Source: a virus. Taken from it: 64,000 nt of DNA. The position numbers were made by a program, and so were the translations under genes. Position 1 is the first letter of the stretch. The number at the start of each line of letters is the position of its first letter. Positions 6,531-14,642 of the stretch are shown piece after piece. The stretch is from IMG/VR virus record IMGVR_UViG_3300040801_005525, positions 1 to 64,000 of that record; one strand, 5' to 3'. The notes beneath the pieces were generated by a model. It saw only the letters and a program-made list of their open reading frames with translations. It ran no database searches and was not told the DNA's origin.

Positions 6531-7593
6531 ACAACAAAAACGCGTCGCGTCCGCACAATCCATCGCCACACGCCTGACGTTCGTGTCCTATGACGCCATC
6601 GCCGGTGTCATCACGCTGAGCAACCAGGGCTGCCCTGTCTGGGTAGGCGCGCTCCCTGGCGGGATGGTGGGGGTGTGGGGAGACTATGGCACCGCGATGT
6701 TCCGCATGCACAGCTTGACCCACCCTCTCACCGCCCTGAAGTGGGGCGCCACCATGGGAGAGGGCTACCTCGAGGAGAAGTACCGGATCGGGATGGGCGA
6801 GGCCTCTGATGAGTTCCACATCGACACGGCGTTCGAGGAGCTCGAGGAGTTCGTCAGGGATTGCTGCCACGAGGAGATGGAGGAGATGCTCGAGCAGGGC
6901 GGTGAGCTGCCTCGCTACATCCAGCGCATCAACGAGGTGCGTGAAGAGTTTGACTCGGAGACCACGCAAGGCGAGTTCATCAGCAAGCTCGGTGAGCACT
7001 ACGATCCCGAAGCGTTCTATTGCATGGGCGAGGTGACACGTCAGCGCGTGCTCAATGCGGGTGTCATCATGCGCCGTGCCTGGGAGCTTCTGCTCGCGCA
7101 CGAACCCACCGTGCAGCCGTCAGAGAGTGTCGTGCGTTTTGGCATGGCCCACGACGACGGCCACCCGATCGATGGGTGGCACGCCCACGAGCATGTGGAC
7201 GACGCCATCGAGGAGTTCCTCGAGTGGTGTGAGCAGGGCCATGTGGAGGAGGAACGCATCAAGGCGCGCATCTACGTGTGCAGGATGGAGCGCCTGAGTG
7301 AGATCGATTTCGAGCGCGGATGGAAGAGCTCCATCGAAGACCTCGATGCGGATCCTGAATCATCATGGAGCGAGGCTGACGTCACGTTCAACGCACACAC
7401 CAGGGCGCAGCTCGAGGCCCATCTCGAGACGTTCTCGAAGAGCGTCCACACGAACCTGTTCTTTCCCTCTTCGCGCTACATGACCATCGAAGTCGAACGC
7501 CAGGGCGAGGAGGAGTTCAAGGTGCACACGCCGCTCGAGATTCATCAGTGGGAAGTCTGGGAGAACGGGAGGGCGAAGCGTCATGAGTGGTAA
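6520..7593 (+). CDS. Early protein of 357 residues, unknown function
   Basis: Starts at ATG 6520, overlapping the previous gene. The N-terminal 70 residues look beta-rich (LTFVSYDAIAGVITLSN). The rest is acidic and largely helical with many Glu (FEELEEFVRDCCHEEMEEML). There is a DDGHPIDGWHAHEHVDD segment that could bind a metal. No family recognised. It overlaps the next gene by 11 nt. Confidence 0.65.
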   Translation: MSSEQQKRVASAQSIATRLTFVSYDAIAGVITLSNQGCPVWVGALPGGMVGVWGDYGTAMFRMHSLTHPLTALKWGATMGEGYLEEKYRIGMGEASDEFHIDTAFEELEEFVRDCCHEEMEEMLEQGGELPRYIQRINEVREEFDSETTQGEFISKLGEHYDPEAFYCMGEVTRQRVLNAGVIMRRAWELLLAHEPTVQPSESVVRFGMAHDDGHPIDGWHAHEHVDDAIEEFLEWCEQGHVEEERIKARIYVCRMERLSEIDFERGWKSSIEDLDADPESSWSEADVTFNAHTRAQLEAHLETFSKSVHTNLFFPSSRYMTIEVERQGEEEFKVHTPLEIHQWEVWENGRAKRHEW

Positions 7594-8221
7594 GAAGAAG
7601 ATCGAATACACAGTCGAGAGCGTGATCTCGCAGGAGTTTCTGCCGCTTGGTTTCAAGGTGCTCTCGGAGCTCGTGAAGCCTGGTGGACAGGGCGTGTGCA
7701 GAGGATGGCACACCCTAAGAGGTCCATACACGCCCGAGGTGTACTCAGAGATGGTCGCGCACTTCAAGCGCTTCGGGTGGGAGGTCGTTCATGAGAGCAA
7801 GGGCGAACAGATCGTGGCGCTCATCAGACGTGAGAGTCTGTTCCACATCATGATCGGTCCCGAGGGCGATGGGTTGGCCGCCGAGCTCGAGGTGTATGAC
7901 ACCTGTGCAGGGTTTGCGGCGATGCTCGCCGTCACGCACGGAATCGAACCTGTCTTCTGTGAGCCTCCCAGCACCATCGTTCACATCCAGGACACCCTCG
8001 AGACGCTCGGGGAGCTCGCCGCGCGCTACCCCACAGAGCGTTTCGGACAGCTGCTCCTGAACGCCCTGCGCAGCCACGCTAGGCCGTTCCCGTTCAATGA
8101 CACGGATGCCTACGAGCGCAACATCAAGCTCTTCTCGCGGCTCTTCACGATGGGGGACAGGGAGATGCTCGACGCGATCCAGGGACGCCTCGAGGCACAT
8201 CCTGATGGGGGCGCGTCATGA
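7583..8221 (+). CDS. Early protein, unknown function
   Basis: A 212-residue protein starting MSGKKKIEYTVESVIS with a predicted mixed alpha/beta fold. The region HFKRFGWEVVHESKGEQIVA suggests a helix-strand unit repeated in a small domain. The C-terminal 60 residues are helical. It is coupled to the next gene by ATGA. No family recognised. Confidence 0.65.
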   Translation: MSGKKKIEYTVESVISQEFLPLGFKVLSELVKPGGQGVCRGWHTLRGPYTPEVYSEMVAHFKRFGWEVVHESKGEQIVALIRRESLFHIMIGPEGDGLAAELEVYDTCAGFAAMLAVTHGIEPVFCEPPSTIVHIQDTLETLGELAARYPTERFGQLLLNALRSHARPFPFNDTDAYERNIKLFSRLFTMGDREMLDAIQGRLEAHPDGGAS

Positions 8222-9075
8222 ACTTCGACAGCGGACGATATGCCGAGGTGCGCGCGCTGTGCACCACACGTCAAGGGGCGCACTGGTGGGAGGCGGCATG
8301 GATGCACGCGCGACGCATCGAGGAGCCCGAGCAGCGCGCGCTCGCTACAGAGCACGTACAGGGTACGTTCGGTGAACACCTTGCTCAAGTGCAGGAGACA
8401 GGCGCGCCACGTCATCATGGCCAGCTCAGGGCCTATCACTTCACTCCGGAGCACTTTGTACAAGCTCAGATGATCTTCAAGGTGATGACCAGGCACCTGC
8501 GTGACTACGCCTTTTACATGCAGGCCGCAGCGAAAATGGGGCTCGGTGACAAGCTTCTCATCGAGTCGCGTGGAGAGGATACCGCACGCACCACCACACG
8601 CATCAACTCCACGCGTACACTTGACCTCCGGGGGAAAGGCACGCCGCGCTACCATGATCTTCACATCCCGCTCATCTTCAAGGTGCCGAGCGTGGTGTGC
8701 TTTCTGGGCACTGTGAACAACCTGTTCGCCTTCGACCTCCACCCCGACCACATCCATGTCTGGGCCAACCCCTACAGCTACCACACAGCTCATCTCGCTC
8801 AGGAGTTCGAGAGGCGTGAAGGGTTCAAGGTCAGTTGCCTGTCCGAGCATGAAGGTGCTGAATTGCCCATGCCTGCTGTGAAGTACGGGACTGATCTCGA
8901 GCGACACGCCAAGTGGTCCTCGTCCAAGTGCATGCTTACCGAGCGTCAGATCCTCGAGCGTGCATGGCTGCTCCACGAGCGTCATGATCACCTTTGGCCC
9001 GAGGAGCTCGTGAAGCGCGTGCTCGAGATGAGCTACCTCGATGATGAGCGCTTCGAGAAGTGGGTGGGACAATGA
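8218..9075 (+). CDS. FGEVR-module protein A, unknown body
   Basis: A 285-residue protein. Its N-terminal 45 residues (RYAEVRALCTTRQGAHWWEA, then an Arg-rich helix) belong to a module shared with five other proteins in this window: 15254, 17338, 20420, 21157 and 26196 (minus). The body is unrelated to those and contains DLHIPLIFKVPSVVCFLGTV and several His residues. No enzymatic motif recognised. It is coupled by overlap to the Mom-like gene that follows. Confidence 0.65.
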   Translation: MNFDSGRYAEVRALCTTRQGAHWWEAAWMHARRIEEPEQRALATEHVQGTFGEHLAQVQETGAPRHHGQLRAYHFTPEHFVQAQMIFKVMTRHLRDYAFYMQAAAKMGLGDKLLIESRGEDTARTTTRINSTRTLDLRGKGTPRYHDLHIPLIFKVPSVVCFLGTVNNLFAFDLHPDHIHVWANPYSYHTAHLAQEFERREGFKVSCLSEHEGAELPMPAVKYGTDLERHAKWSSSKCMLTERQILERAWLLHERHDHLWPEELVKRVLEMSYLDDERFEKWVGQ

Positions 9076-9890
9076 GCTCTCTCGACTACGCACAGCGATG
9101 GGCGGAGCAGGAGTCACGCTGGGTGAGCCACAGGCAGCTCTGTGACACCCGCGTCATCGAGGCGGCGCCCCTCCCCGAGGAGGATGCCAAGGCGTTCATC
9201 ATGACCCACCACTACTCGGGCTCCTACCCTGCCGCGCGCTGCCGTGTGGGGATCTATGAGCGCGGCAAGCTCGTCGGGGTGTGCGTGTTTGGCATCCCCG
9301 CTGGCCCCACAGTCCTCGAGACGTGGACGGGGTTTGGCCAGGACGAGGCCGTGGAGCTCTCCAGGTTCGTGTTGCTCGACTCTGTGGGGTACAACGCCGA
9401 GAGCCATGCGTTGAAGCTCGCGCGCCGCGTCCTGCTCGAGCACCTCCCCGAGCTGCGCGCGCTCGTCTCCTTTTCTGACCCCGTGCCGCGCTACACGCTC
9501 ACAGGCGCGTGCGTGCTCCCTGGCCACCAGGGCACCATCTACCAAGCCACCAATGGCGCCTACCTCGGGCGCACAACCCCACGCACGCTCTACCTCGATG
9601 CCGAGGGTCGCGTCATCTCGGCGCGTGCCATGCAGAAGGTCGCCCAACAACAACGCGGCCATGAGTACGCCGAGCGGCTTATCGTCGAGGCCGGGGCACC
9701 TCCCCGACGCGCTGGCGAGTGCCCGAAGGCGTGGCTCGCGCGCGCGAAGAGGTGCCTGCGCAAGATACGACATACGGGCAACCACGGCTATGTCTGGGGC
9801 TTGAAGCGAGGCGTGAGTTTTGCCTCGAAAGCGGCCTATCCCAAGCAGGTCGATCCGGTCCAACTCGGGCTTGTGGGGGTGTCTCGATGA
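9072..9890 (+). CDS. Mom-like DNA base modification protein (GNAT fold)
   Basis: A 272-residue protein. Visible features of the Mom family: a HHYSG segment near residue 40, then VGIYERGKLVGVCVFGIP, ELSRFVLLD, the strand LVSFSDP, the HQGTIYQATNGAYLG block, and near the C-terminus GNHGYVWGLKR. Mom of phage Mu converts adenine to N6-(methylcarbamoyl)adenine and blocks many restriction enzymes; the related phage proteins share this GNAT-like core. It is coupled by overlap to genes before and after and lies just upstream of a DpdA-like transglycosylase and a C5-methyltransferase, making a DNA modification block. The family call rests on motif order; the exact product is not known. Confidence 0.75.
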   Translation: MSSLDYAQRWAEQESRWVSHRQLCDTRVIEAAPLPEEDAKAFIMTHHYSGSYPAARCRVGIYERGKLVGVCVFGIPAGPTVLETWTGFGQDEAVELSRFVLLDSVGYNAESHALKLARRVLLEHLPELRALVSFSDPVPRYTLTGACVLPGHQGTIYQATNGAYLGRTTPRTLYLDAEGRVISARAMQKVAQQQRGHEYAERLIVEAGAPPRRAGECPKAWLARAKRCLRKIRHTGNHGYVWGLKRGVSFASKAAYPKQVDPVQLGLVGVSR

Positions 9891-10057
9891 TGACCCAGGA
9901 CACCATATTTTGTCGGCCTCCTTACGACGCACACATGCTCGAGCTTGAAGAGAAGGGGCTCGTGTACTGGCAGCCCATTCATCTCTGGCTCCCCGATGGC
10001 GGGGTGTGGAAATTGACACCACAGGGCGTCGACTTCTTTGCGCAGAGCGTCCCATGA
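9887..10057 (+). CDS. Small protein between Mom-like and DpdA-like genes
   Basis: A 56-residue ORF. It begins in ATGA overlap with the Mom-like gene and ends in ATGA overlap with the DpdA-like gene, so it is almost certainly translated. The end (HLWLPDGGVWKLTPQGVDFF) is reminiscent of a winged-helix wing, but it is too short to classify. It may be an accessory subunit of the neighbouring modification enzymes; that is inferred from coupling only. Confidence 0.55.
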   Translation: MMTQDTIFCRPPYDAHMLELEEKGLVYWQPIHLWLPDGGVWKLTPQGVDFFAQSVP

Positions 10058-10683
10058 TCGGCTACGCATCACGCACAGGCACCAGGCGCAACCTGGACGC
10101 TTTGAGGGGAGCCGGGTGGCGCCTGCTCATCAGCGCCACGGGCGTGCACAGACACGAGGGATTCAGGTACGGCATCGACAATGGAGCCTGGACTGCATTT
10201 CAGGCGGGCGAGGACTGGGACACGCCCGCTTATCGTGGCCGCTTCGAGGCCCTGCTCATCACACATGGACAGGACGCAGACTGGATCGCAGTGCCAGACA
10301 TTGTGGAGGGTGGGCTCGTCTCGCTCGCCGTGAGTTTGCGGTGGCTCGAGATGCTGCGCGAGGAGTTCCCCGCGCAGACCTTCCTCATCCCCGTGCAAGA
10401 CGGGATGTGTGGTGAGGATCTCGACCCCTACTTGGATGCATGCACAGGCGTCTTCGTCGGGGGTTCGACCTCATGGAAAGAGCAAACCGCGCACATCTGG
10501 GGGGCGGTCTGTCGCAAGCATGACGCATGGCTCCATATCGGGCGTGTCAACTCCAGAAGGCGCATCAAGCTCTGCGCGCTCGCTGGAGCACATTCGTTCG
10601 ATGGCACGAGCGTGAGTCGTTTTGCAAAGACTCTCCCGAGGCTCGACGCCGAGCGGCGTCAGCAATCCTTCGTCTTCAACTAA
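10054..10683 (+). CDS. dpdA: DpdA-family (TGT-like) deazapurine DNA modification protein
   Basis: A 209-residue protein resembling the short phage DpdA/queuine tRNA-ribosyltransferase-like family. Motifs in order: YGIDNGAW near residue 46, ADWIAVPDIVEGG, LIPVQDGM, GVFVGGSTSWK, LHIGRVNSRRR and HSFDGTSVSRF. TGT-type enzymes exchange guanine for a 7-deazaguanine; DpdA does this in DNA and protects phages from restriction. No preQ0 synthesis genes (folE, queD, queE, queC) are visible here, so the base precursor would have to come from the host or from outside the window. Its neighbours are Mom-like and C5-methyltransferase genes. Family call is good; activity is inferred. Confidence 0.7.
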   Translation: MIGYASRTGTRRNLDALRGAGWRLLISATGVHRHEGFRYGIDNGAWTAFQAGEDWDTPAYRGRFEALLITHGQDADWIAVPDIVEGGLVSLAVSLRWLEMLREEFPAQTFLIPVQDGMCGEDLDPYLDACTGVFVGGSTSWKEQTAHIWGAVCRKHDAWLHIGRVNSRRRIKLCALAGAHSFDGTSVSRFAKTLPRLDAERRQQSFVFN

Positions 10684-10712
10684 GAGAACCACCCACCCCC
10701 TCCCCACAGCAC
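10682..10712 (-). repeat. Dispersed G-rich/pyrimidine element, copy 3
   Basis: Minus strand: GTGCTGTG4-A-G5-T-G3 then a TCTCTTA tail. The C-rich strand is sense. It begins exactly at the stop codon of the dpdA-like gene and fills the 40-bp gap before the methyltransferase start. Confidence 0.75.
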
Positions 10713-10723
10713 GGATTTTCATC

Positions 10724-12379
10724 ATGGTACAGACGCACAAGAAGAAGACCCCCTACACCTGCCTGACGCTCTTCAGCGGCATCGGGGGAGGGGCGCTCGG
10801 GTTCCAGCAGGCGGGCTATGAACTCGTCGGGGGACTCGACTCCTGGGAAGAGGCGTGCATCGACTACGAGTACCTCACGGGCAGCAAGGCGCACCACGTG
10901 GACCTCGCCACGCTCGAGCCGCACGAGCTGCGCGCCCTGGTCGGCGCGCGCAGGCCTGATGTCCTGTTCACCTCGCCGCCCTGCAAGGCCTTCTCGGGCT
11001 GTCTGCCGCAGGCCAAGTCCAGGACCGCGAAGTACGTGGCGCTCTCGAGCCTCGCCGAGCGTGGCGTGTGGCTCGCGCTCGAGGCCTGGGACACTCCACC
11101 TCCCATCATCCTGATCGAGAACGTGCCTCGTATCCAGTCACGCGGGCGCAACTGGCTCGATGCCATCACGAGCTTGCTCCACGGCTATGGCTACGCGGTG
11201 ACAGAGAGCACGCACGACTGCGGGGAGCTCGGTGGACTCGCGCAGAAGCGCAGGCGCTTTCTGATGATCGCCCGACACGTGCCTCAAGTCGGTGAGTTCG
11301 TCTATGAACCTCCAAAACAGGTGCTGCGGGGGGTGGGGGAGGTCTTCTCTCTGCTCCCTGTCCCTGTCCCAAAACAGGACGTGCAGCCGGGCGGGGTGAT
11401 GCACACGCTCGGGAACCTCTCGGCGATGAACTGGCTTCGGCTCGCCCTCGTGCCAGCTGGCGGGGACTGGCGAGACTTGCCCGAGCGCGTCATGCTCCCT
11501 CACCGCGCCGCGCGCCAGAATGGGTGCTATGGGGTCGTGGGGTGGGAGGATGCGGCGCGCACGGTCGTGGGGCATGCCACGGTGCAGGCGGCGCGCTCGA
11601 ACGTCGCAGACCCGAGGGTGACGTGTGTGAGGCGCCCGGGCAGCGAGGGCGTCACCTCCTGGGATGCCCCCTCGACCACCGTGATCGCACATGGGCGCCA
11701 CTTCAATGGACCCTGGCAGGTGGCAGACCCCCGAATCACGTTCGCGCCGAGGAGCTCGTGCTACGGGGTGCAGGAGGAAGGCGAGCCTGCATGCACGGTC
11801 ATCGGCCACGCCCACCACGACAAGGGACGCTACATCTTCGCCGATCCCCGTCTCACCTGCTCGCCACGCGCCACGGCCTACGGGGTGCAGTCCTTCGCGG
11901 AGAGCTCGGGGTGCATCGTCGGCCATGCATGCCATGACAACGGACGCTACGCGGTGGCTGATGAGCGCGACGTGATGCGCGCCACGCACGTCCTGCGCAC
12001 GCGTGATGGCGAGATCTACCTCGAAGGCGAGCCGCTCGACCTGGAGAGCAGAAAGGCCATGCACCTCGTCATCGCGGCGCGCGATGGCACGTGGCACAGG
12101 CCGATGACGACGCTCGAGCTCGCCGCGTTGCAGAGCTTCCCGATGTGGCATCAGGGCGACTGGCTCAAGCTCCATGGCGAGAACAAGGCTGCATGGCGCC
12201 AGAAGATCGGGAACGCGGTGCCGCCGATGACGGCCAAGGCCATCGCCGAGACGATCGCGCGAAGCCTCGATGCCTCGCTTCACGGTGCGTTTCTGATGGC
12301 CGGTGAGCCCGTGTGGGTGCAGCCTGATGATGTGGCAGAAGAGGTACAGGTCGATGATGGACTTGAACAACGAGGTTGA
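10724..12379 (+). CDS. DNA (cytosine-5) methyltransferase with four tandem TRD repeats
   Basis: A 551-residue enzyme starting at ATG 10724. Visible C5-MTase motifs: I (LFSGIGGGALGF, residues 16-27), IV with catalytic Cys87 (TSPPCKAFSG), VI (ENVP, 132-135), VIII (QKRRR, 174-178) and X (IGNAVPP near the C-terminus). Between VIII and X, residues about 268-423 consist of four tandem 39-residue units with the pattern YGV...TVIGHA.HD.GRY.VADPR. In the DNA the units are spaced exactly 117 bp apart (11525, 11642, 11759, 11876). It transfers methyl groups from SAM to cytosine; the repeats occupy the target-recognition region, so they may set specificity. No partner endonuclease is adjacent, suggesting self-protection. 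Confidence 0.93.
   Translation: MVQTHKKKTPYTCLTLFSGIGGGALGFQQAGYELVGGLDSWEEACIDYEYLTGSKAHHVDLATLEPHELRALVGARRPDVLFTSPPCKAFSGCLPQAKSRTAKYVALSSLAERGVWLALEAWDTPPPIILIENVPRIQSRGRNWLDAITSLLHGYGYAVTESTHDCGELGGLAQKRRRFLMIARHVPQVGEFVYEPPKQVLRGVGEVFSLLPVPVPKQDVQPGGVMHTLGNLSAMNWLRLALVPAGGDWRDLPERVMLPHRAARQNGCYGVVGWEDAARTVVGHATVQAARSNVADPRVTCVRRPGSEGVTSWDAPSTTVIAHGRHFNGPWQVADPRITFAPRSSCYGVQEEGEPACTVIGHAHHDKGRYIFADPRLTCSPRATAYGVQSFAESSGCIVGHACHDNGRYAVADERDVMRATHVLRTRDGEIYLEGEPLDLESRKAMHLVIAARDGTWHRPMTTLELAALQSFPMWHQGDWLKLHGENKAAWRQKIGNAVPPMTAKAIAETIARSLDASLHGAFLMAGEPVWVQPDDVAEEVQVDDGLEQRG
11321..11354 (+). repeat. Dispersed G-rich/pyrimidine element, copy 4
   Basis: GTGCTGC-G6-T-G5-AGG then TCTTCTCTCTGC. 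The G-rich strand is sense and in frame within the methyltransferase gene, just after motif VIII and before the repeat region, encoding LRGVGEVFSLL. Confidence 0.65.
11525..11992 (+). repeat. Four exact-period 117-bp coding repeats
   Basis: Units begin at 11525, 11642, 11759 and 11876 with no period variation. Each encodes 39 residues with a conserved GV...T(V/I)(I/V)(G/A)H and a terminal VADPR-like motif. Units 3 and 4 are the most alike in DNA (both start with a TACGGGGTGCAG stretch). They lie between motifs VIII and X of the methyltransferase. Confidence 0.85.
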
Positions 12380-12381
12380 AA

Positions 12382-12975
12382 ATGAAGGACAGGATCAAGG
12401 TAAGCGTCGCGCGTGATTTCAGCAGGTTTCCGGGCGGCCGCTACAGGGCGCAGGGGGAGACGAGCGGCGAGGCGCTGCGTGATGATGTGCTCGTGCCTGC
12501 GCTCAAGGAGGCCGAGGTCGTGGAGGTGTACCTGGGCGATGTGCTCGGGCTTGGCGCGAGCTTCCTCGAGGAGGCGTTTGGCGGGCTCGTGCGACGTGGG
12601 GGATTCACCCAGGCCGAGCTCGATCGCAAGCTCGTGCTCAAGGGAGGTATCGACTCGGATCACGAGGACATCAGGAGTTACATCGCAGACGCAGATGCCA
12701 TCAAAAGTGAGGAGCAGCTGTACGAGCTTGCTTTGCGTGAGGATCCATTCGAGCAGCCTGACCATGTCATGACGCAGAGTGAAGAGGGAAAGACAGGGAT
12801 CTGCTCGATGAGCGGGCTCAAGTGTCCCTATTGCCTCGAGCGCCAGAGTTTCTTCGATGAGCCCATGGAGGGTGACTCGGATGTGGCGCGATACACCTGT
12901 GAATCATGCGAGCGAGAGTTCATGCTCGAGCTGTCATGGGGAGTCACGTGCTACAACACATGGAGGGCAACGTGA
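12382..12975 (+). CDS. STAS-like (DUF4325) protein with C-terminal zinc ribbon
   Basis: A 197-residue protein. Residues 5-75 match the DUF4325 STAS-like pattern: ISVARDFS-like opening, RFPGGRYRAQGETSGEALR, and LGLGASFLEEAFGGLV. A C-terminal zinc ribbon has CPYC near residue 150 and CESC near residue 174. DUF4325 proteins are thought to act in signalling or regulation, and their role in phages is not established. The start is the ATG at 12382, 2 nt after the methyltransferase stop. A TTG 6 nt upstream is in frame but less likely. Confidence 0.75.
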   Translation: MKDRIKVSVARDFSRFPGGRYRAQGETSGEALRDDVLVPALKEAEVVEVYLGDVLGLGASFLEEAFGGLVRRGGFTQAELDRKLVLKGGIDSDHEDIRSYIADADAIKSEEQLYELALREDPFEQPDHVMTQSEEGKTGICSMSGLKCPYCLERQSFFDEPMEGDSDVARYTCESCEREFMLELSWGVTCYNTWRAT

Positions 12976-13304
12976 CCACCTACACACAACGACGCGCCGA
13001 TGCGGTCTATGCGTGGGCGCTTCGGCACGCCGAGGCACACTCTGCTCTGCTCGAGCGCCTCATCGATGGCGTCTATCGCACCTGTGATGTGGGCTGCGTA
13101 AGCTTCTCACTCGATCAGCGCAAGATCAGTGATGGCACAAACGAGTTCGAGCCGCTGCTCGAGGGGAGTGAGGTGCTGTCGTGGAAGCTCGTGTCCTCCT
13201 CGGATGTGCATGGGCCAGCAGAGCAAGCATGGCAACTCGTGCCAGCACATGCGGATGCGATCTGGTGTGCGCTACAGGACCATCCAAGCAGGAAGGAGAC
13301 GTGA
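12972..13304 (+). CDS. Small early protein, unknown function
   Basis: About 110 residues from GTG 12972, chosen because GGAGG lies 5 nt upstream and the start overlaps the previous stop. It opens TTYTQRRADAVYAWALRHAE, a probable helix, and has a Cys pair in CDVGCVSFSL. The C-terminal third is helical with a WQLV...WCAL pattern. It overlaps the next gene by one nucleotide. No family recognised. Confidence 0.55.
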   Translation: MTTYTQRRADAVYAWALRHAEAHSALLERLIDGVYRTCDVGCVSFSLDQRKISDGTNEFEPLLEGSEVLSWKLVSSSDVHGPAEQAWQLVPAHADAIWCALQDHPSRKET

Positions 13305-13711
13305 TGGAGGCATGCATCATCAAGATTCCACCTTCGGCGATCTCCGAGTCGAGGTGCAGGCTTTGCGACAGAAACGACGATTCACTGGAATGGATTGTCG
13401 ATGGTGAGGCCATATGTGATTGGTGTTGCGGTTTCATCATGGGTCCATATTACACGCCAGATCCTGATAAACTTCGCAACGCGATCGAGGAGAAGAGGAA
13501 GGAAGGACATGTCGAAGTGTCCTGGTTGGTCAGGCATGCTCATCCCTTCCACCGTGCTGGTCACAAGTGCGTTGCGAAGTGCTCGCTGTGTCAGCGCCTT
13601 GAGTTTGAGCATGATGAGAGGGCGAAGATGGTGTCGCAGTGGGATGGCTTGATAGCGGTAGACGACGCATTCAAACGTGCGCTCCGCAAGCTCGAAGCAG
13701 GAGGTGCGTGA
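13304..13711 (+). CDS. Zinc-binding small protein
   Basis: A 135-residue protein. Cysteine pairs occur at SRCRLCDRND, ICDWC and KCVAKCSLC, enough for one or two structural zinc sites. The C-terminal part is a helix (DDAFKRALRKLE). GGAAGGAGACGTG gives a good ribosome site. It precedes the HNH gene with a one-nucleotide stop/start overlap and may act with it, but no function is recognised. Confidence 0.6.
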   Translation: MEACIIKIPPSAISESRCRLCDRNDDSLEWIVDGEAICDWCCGFIMGPYYTPDPDKLRNAIEEKRKEGHVEVSWLVRHAHPFHRAGHKCVAKCSLCQRLEFEHDERAKMVSQWDGLIAVDDAFKRALRKLEAGGA

Positions 13712-14043
13712 TGCCGATCGATGCTGAATGGAAGAGCCTCTACCCGGCAGACTGGGACGCCATCAGCCTCGCCGTGCGCGAGGATGCAGGCTGGGTGTGT
13801 GAGTGGTGCGACGTAGCGCAGGGGGCAAAGATAAAGCGCCCTGGTGACAAGACCACGATCGTCGTGCTCACCGTGGCACACCTCGACCATGACCCGAGGC
13901 ACTGCGACAGGGAGAACCTGCGGGCACTCTGTCAGAAATGCCACATCAACTATGACAAACGCCCCGGACAGCAGCGAAAGCGGGAGATGCTTCGCGCCGA
14001 GGTGCTCCACGGGCAGACGAGCATGTTTGGAGAAGGCGCATGA
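13711..14043 (+). CDS. HNH endonuclease
   Basis: A 110-residue protein with the HNH fold pattern: CEWC near residue 30, then TVAHLDHDPRHCD, ENLRALCQKCHINYD. The first His pair, central Asn and final His, plus CEWC/CQKC zinc cysteines, match the compact phage HNH family. Such proteins nick or cut DNA and in some phages assist packaging or act as homing nucleases. Here it sits in the early operon between a zinc protein and an unknown gene, far from terminase, so an early DNA-processing role is more likely. It is coupled to the next gene by ATGA. Confidence 0.85.
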   Translation: MPIDAEWKSLYPADWDAISLAVREDAGWVCEWCDVAQGAKIKRPGDKTTIVVLTVAHLDHDPRHCDRENLRALCQKCHINYDKRPGQQRKREMLRAEVLHGQTSMFGEGA

Positions 14044-14642
14044 TCAAGCGAGTCAAAGAGATGACATTTGATGACGTGTTTCCCGGCATGGTCGGGATCA
14101 GTGAAGATATGACGCTCATGACCGAAGATGGAGTGGGGACACAGCGCGCTCGCCGAGAGGTGGGGATCTATGTGACGTTCGATGAGCGCCAGAGTCTCCC
14201 GGCAGAAGGTCTGGAGGAGCCCGAGATGAGGATGAGCACGCGTCAGACCATCCTGTCGAAGTTCCAGAAGAAGTTCCTTCGCGCCGAGGCGAGCCACATC
14301 GAGCCAGTGCGCCGTGTATGTGAGCCGTTCGATGTGCACATCGAGCAGCTTGATGCGCACATCCTTGGCCATGCCGGACGACGTGGCTGGGCGCTGATAA
14401 GCCCCTCGGCGCTCGCTCTCTATCATGATGAGGAGGACCCGTTCCCCATGCTCATCCTCGAGCATATGGGCAACCGAAGCGCGTGGATCGTGCACTCGAT
14501 TGTGTATGTCGATGAGATGGAGGGTCGGGAGATGACCGCTGATGAGTTGCTCGCCGGTCTCGCTGGCGAGATTCGTGCCGCGCAGGATCGCGCTCGTCAC
14601 GTGCCCCGGCCTGACTTCCGTATCGACTTTGGGTGGTACTGA
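14040..14642 (+). CDS. Early protein, unknown function
   Basis: A 200-residue protein opening MIKRVKEMTFDDVFPGMVG. It contains a basic helical region (RQTILSKFQKKFLRAEASH) and a C-terminal acidic helix (DEMEGREMTADELLAGLAGE). No domain recognised. It starts in an ATGA overlap with the HNH gene and its stop overlaps the SLOG gene start. Confidence 0.6.
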   Translation: MIKRVKEMTFDDVFPGMVGISEDMTLMTEDGVGTQRARREVGIYVTFDERQSLPAEGLEEPEMRMSTRQTILSKFQKKFLRAEASHIEPVRRVCEPFDVHIEQLDAHILGHAGRRGWALISPSALALYHDEEDPFPMLILEHMGNRSAWIVHSIVYVDEMEGREMTADELLAGLAGEIRAAQDRARHVPRPDFRIDFGWY

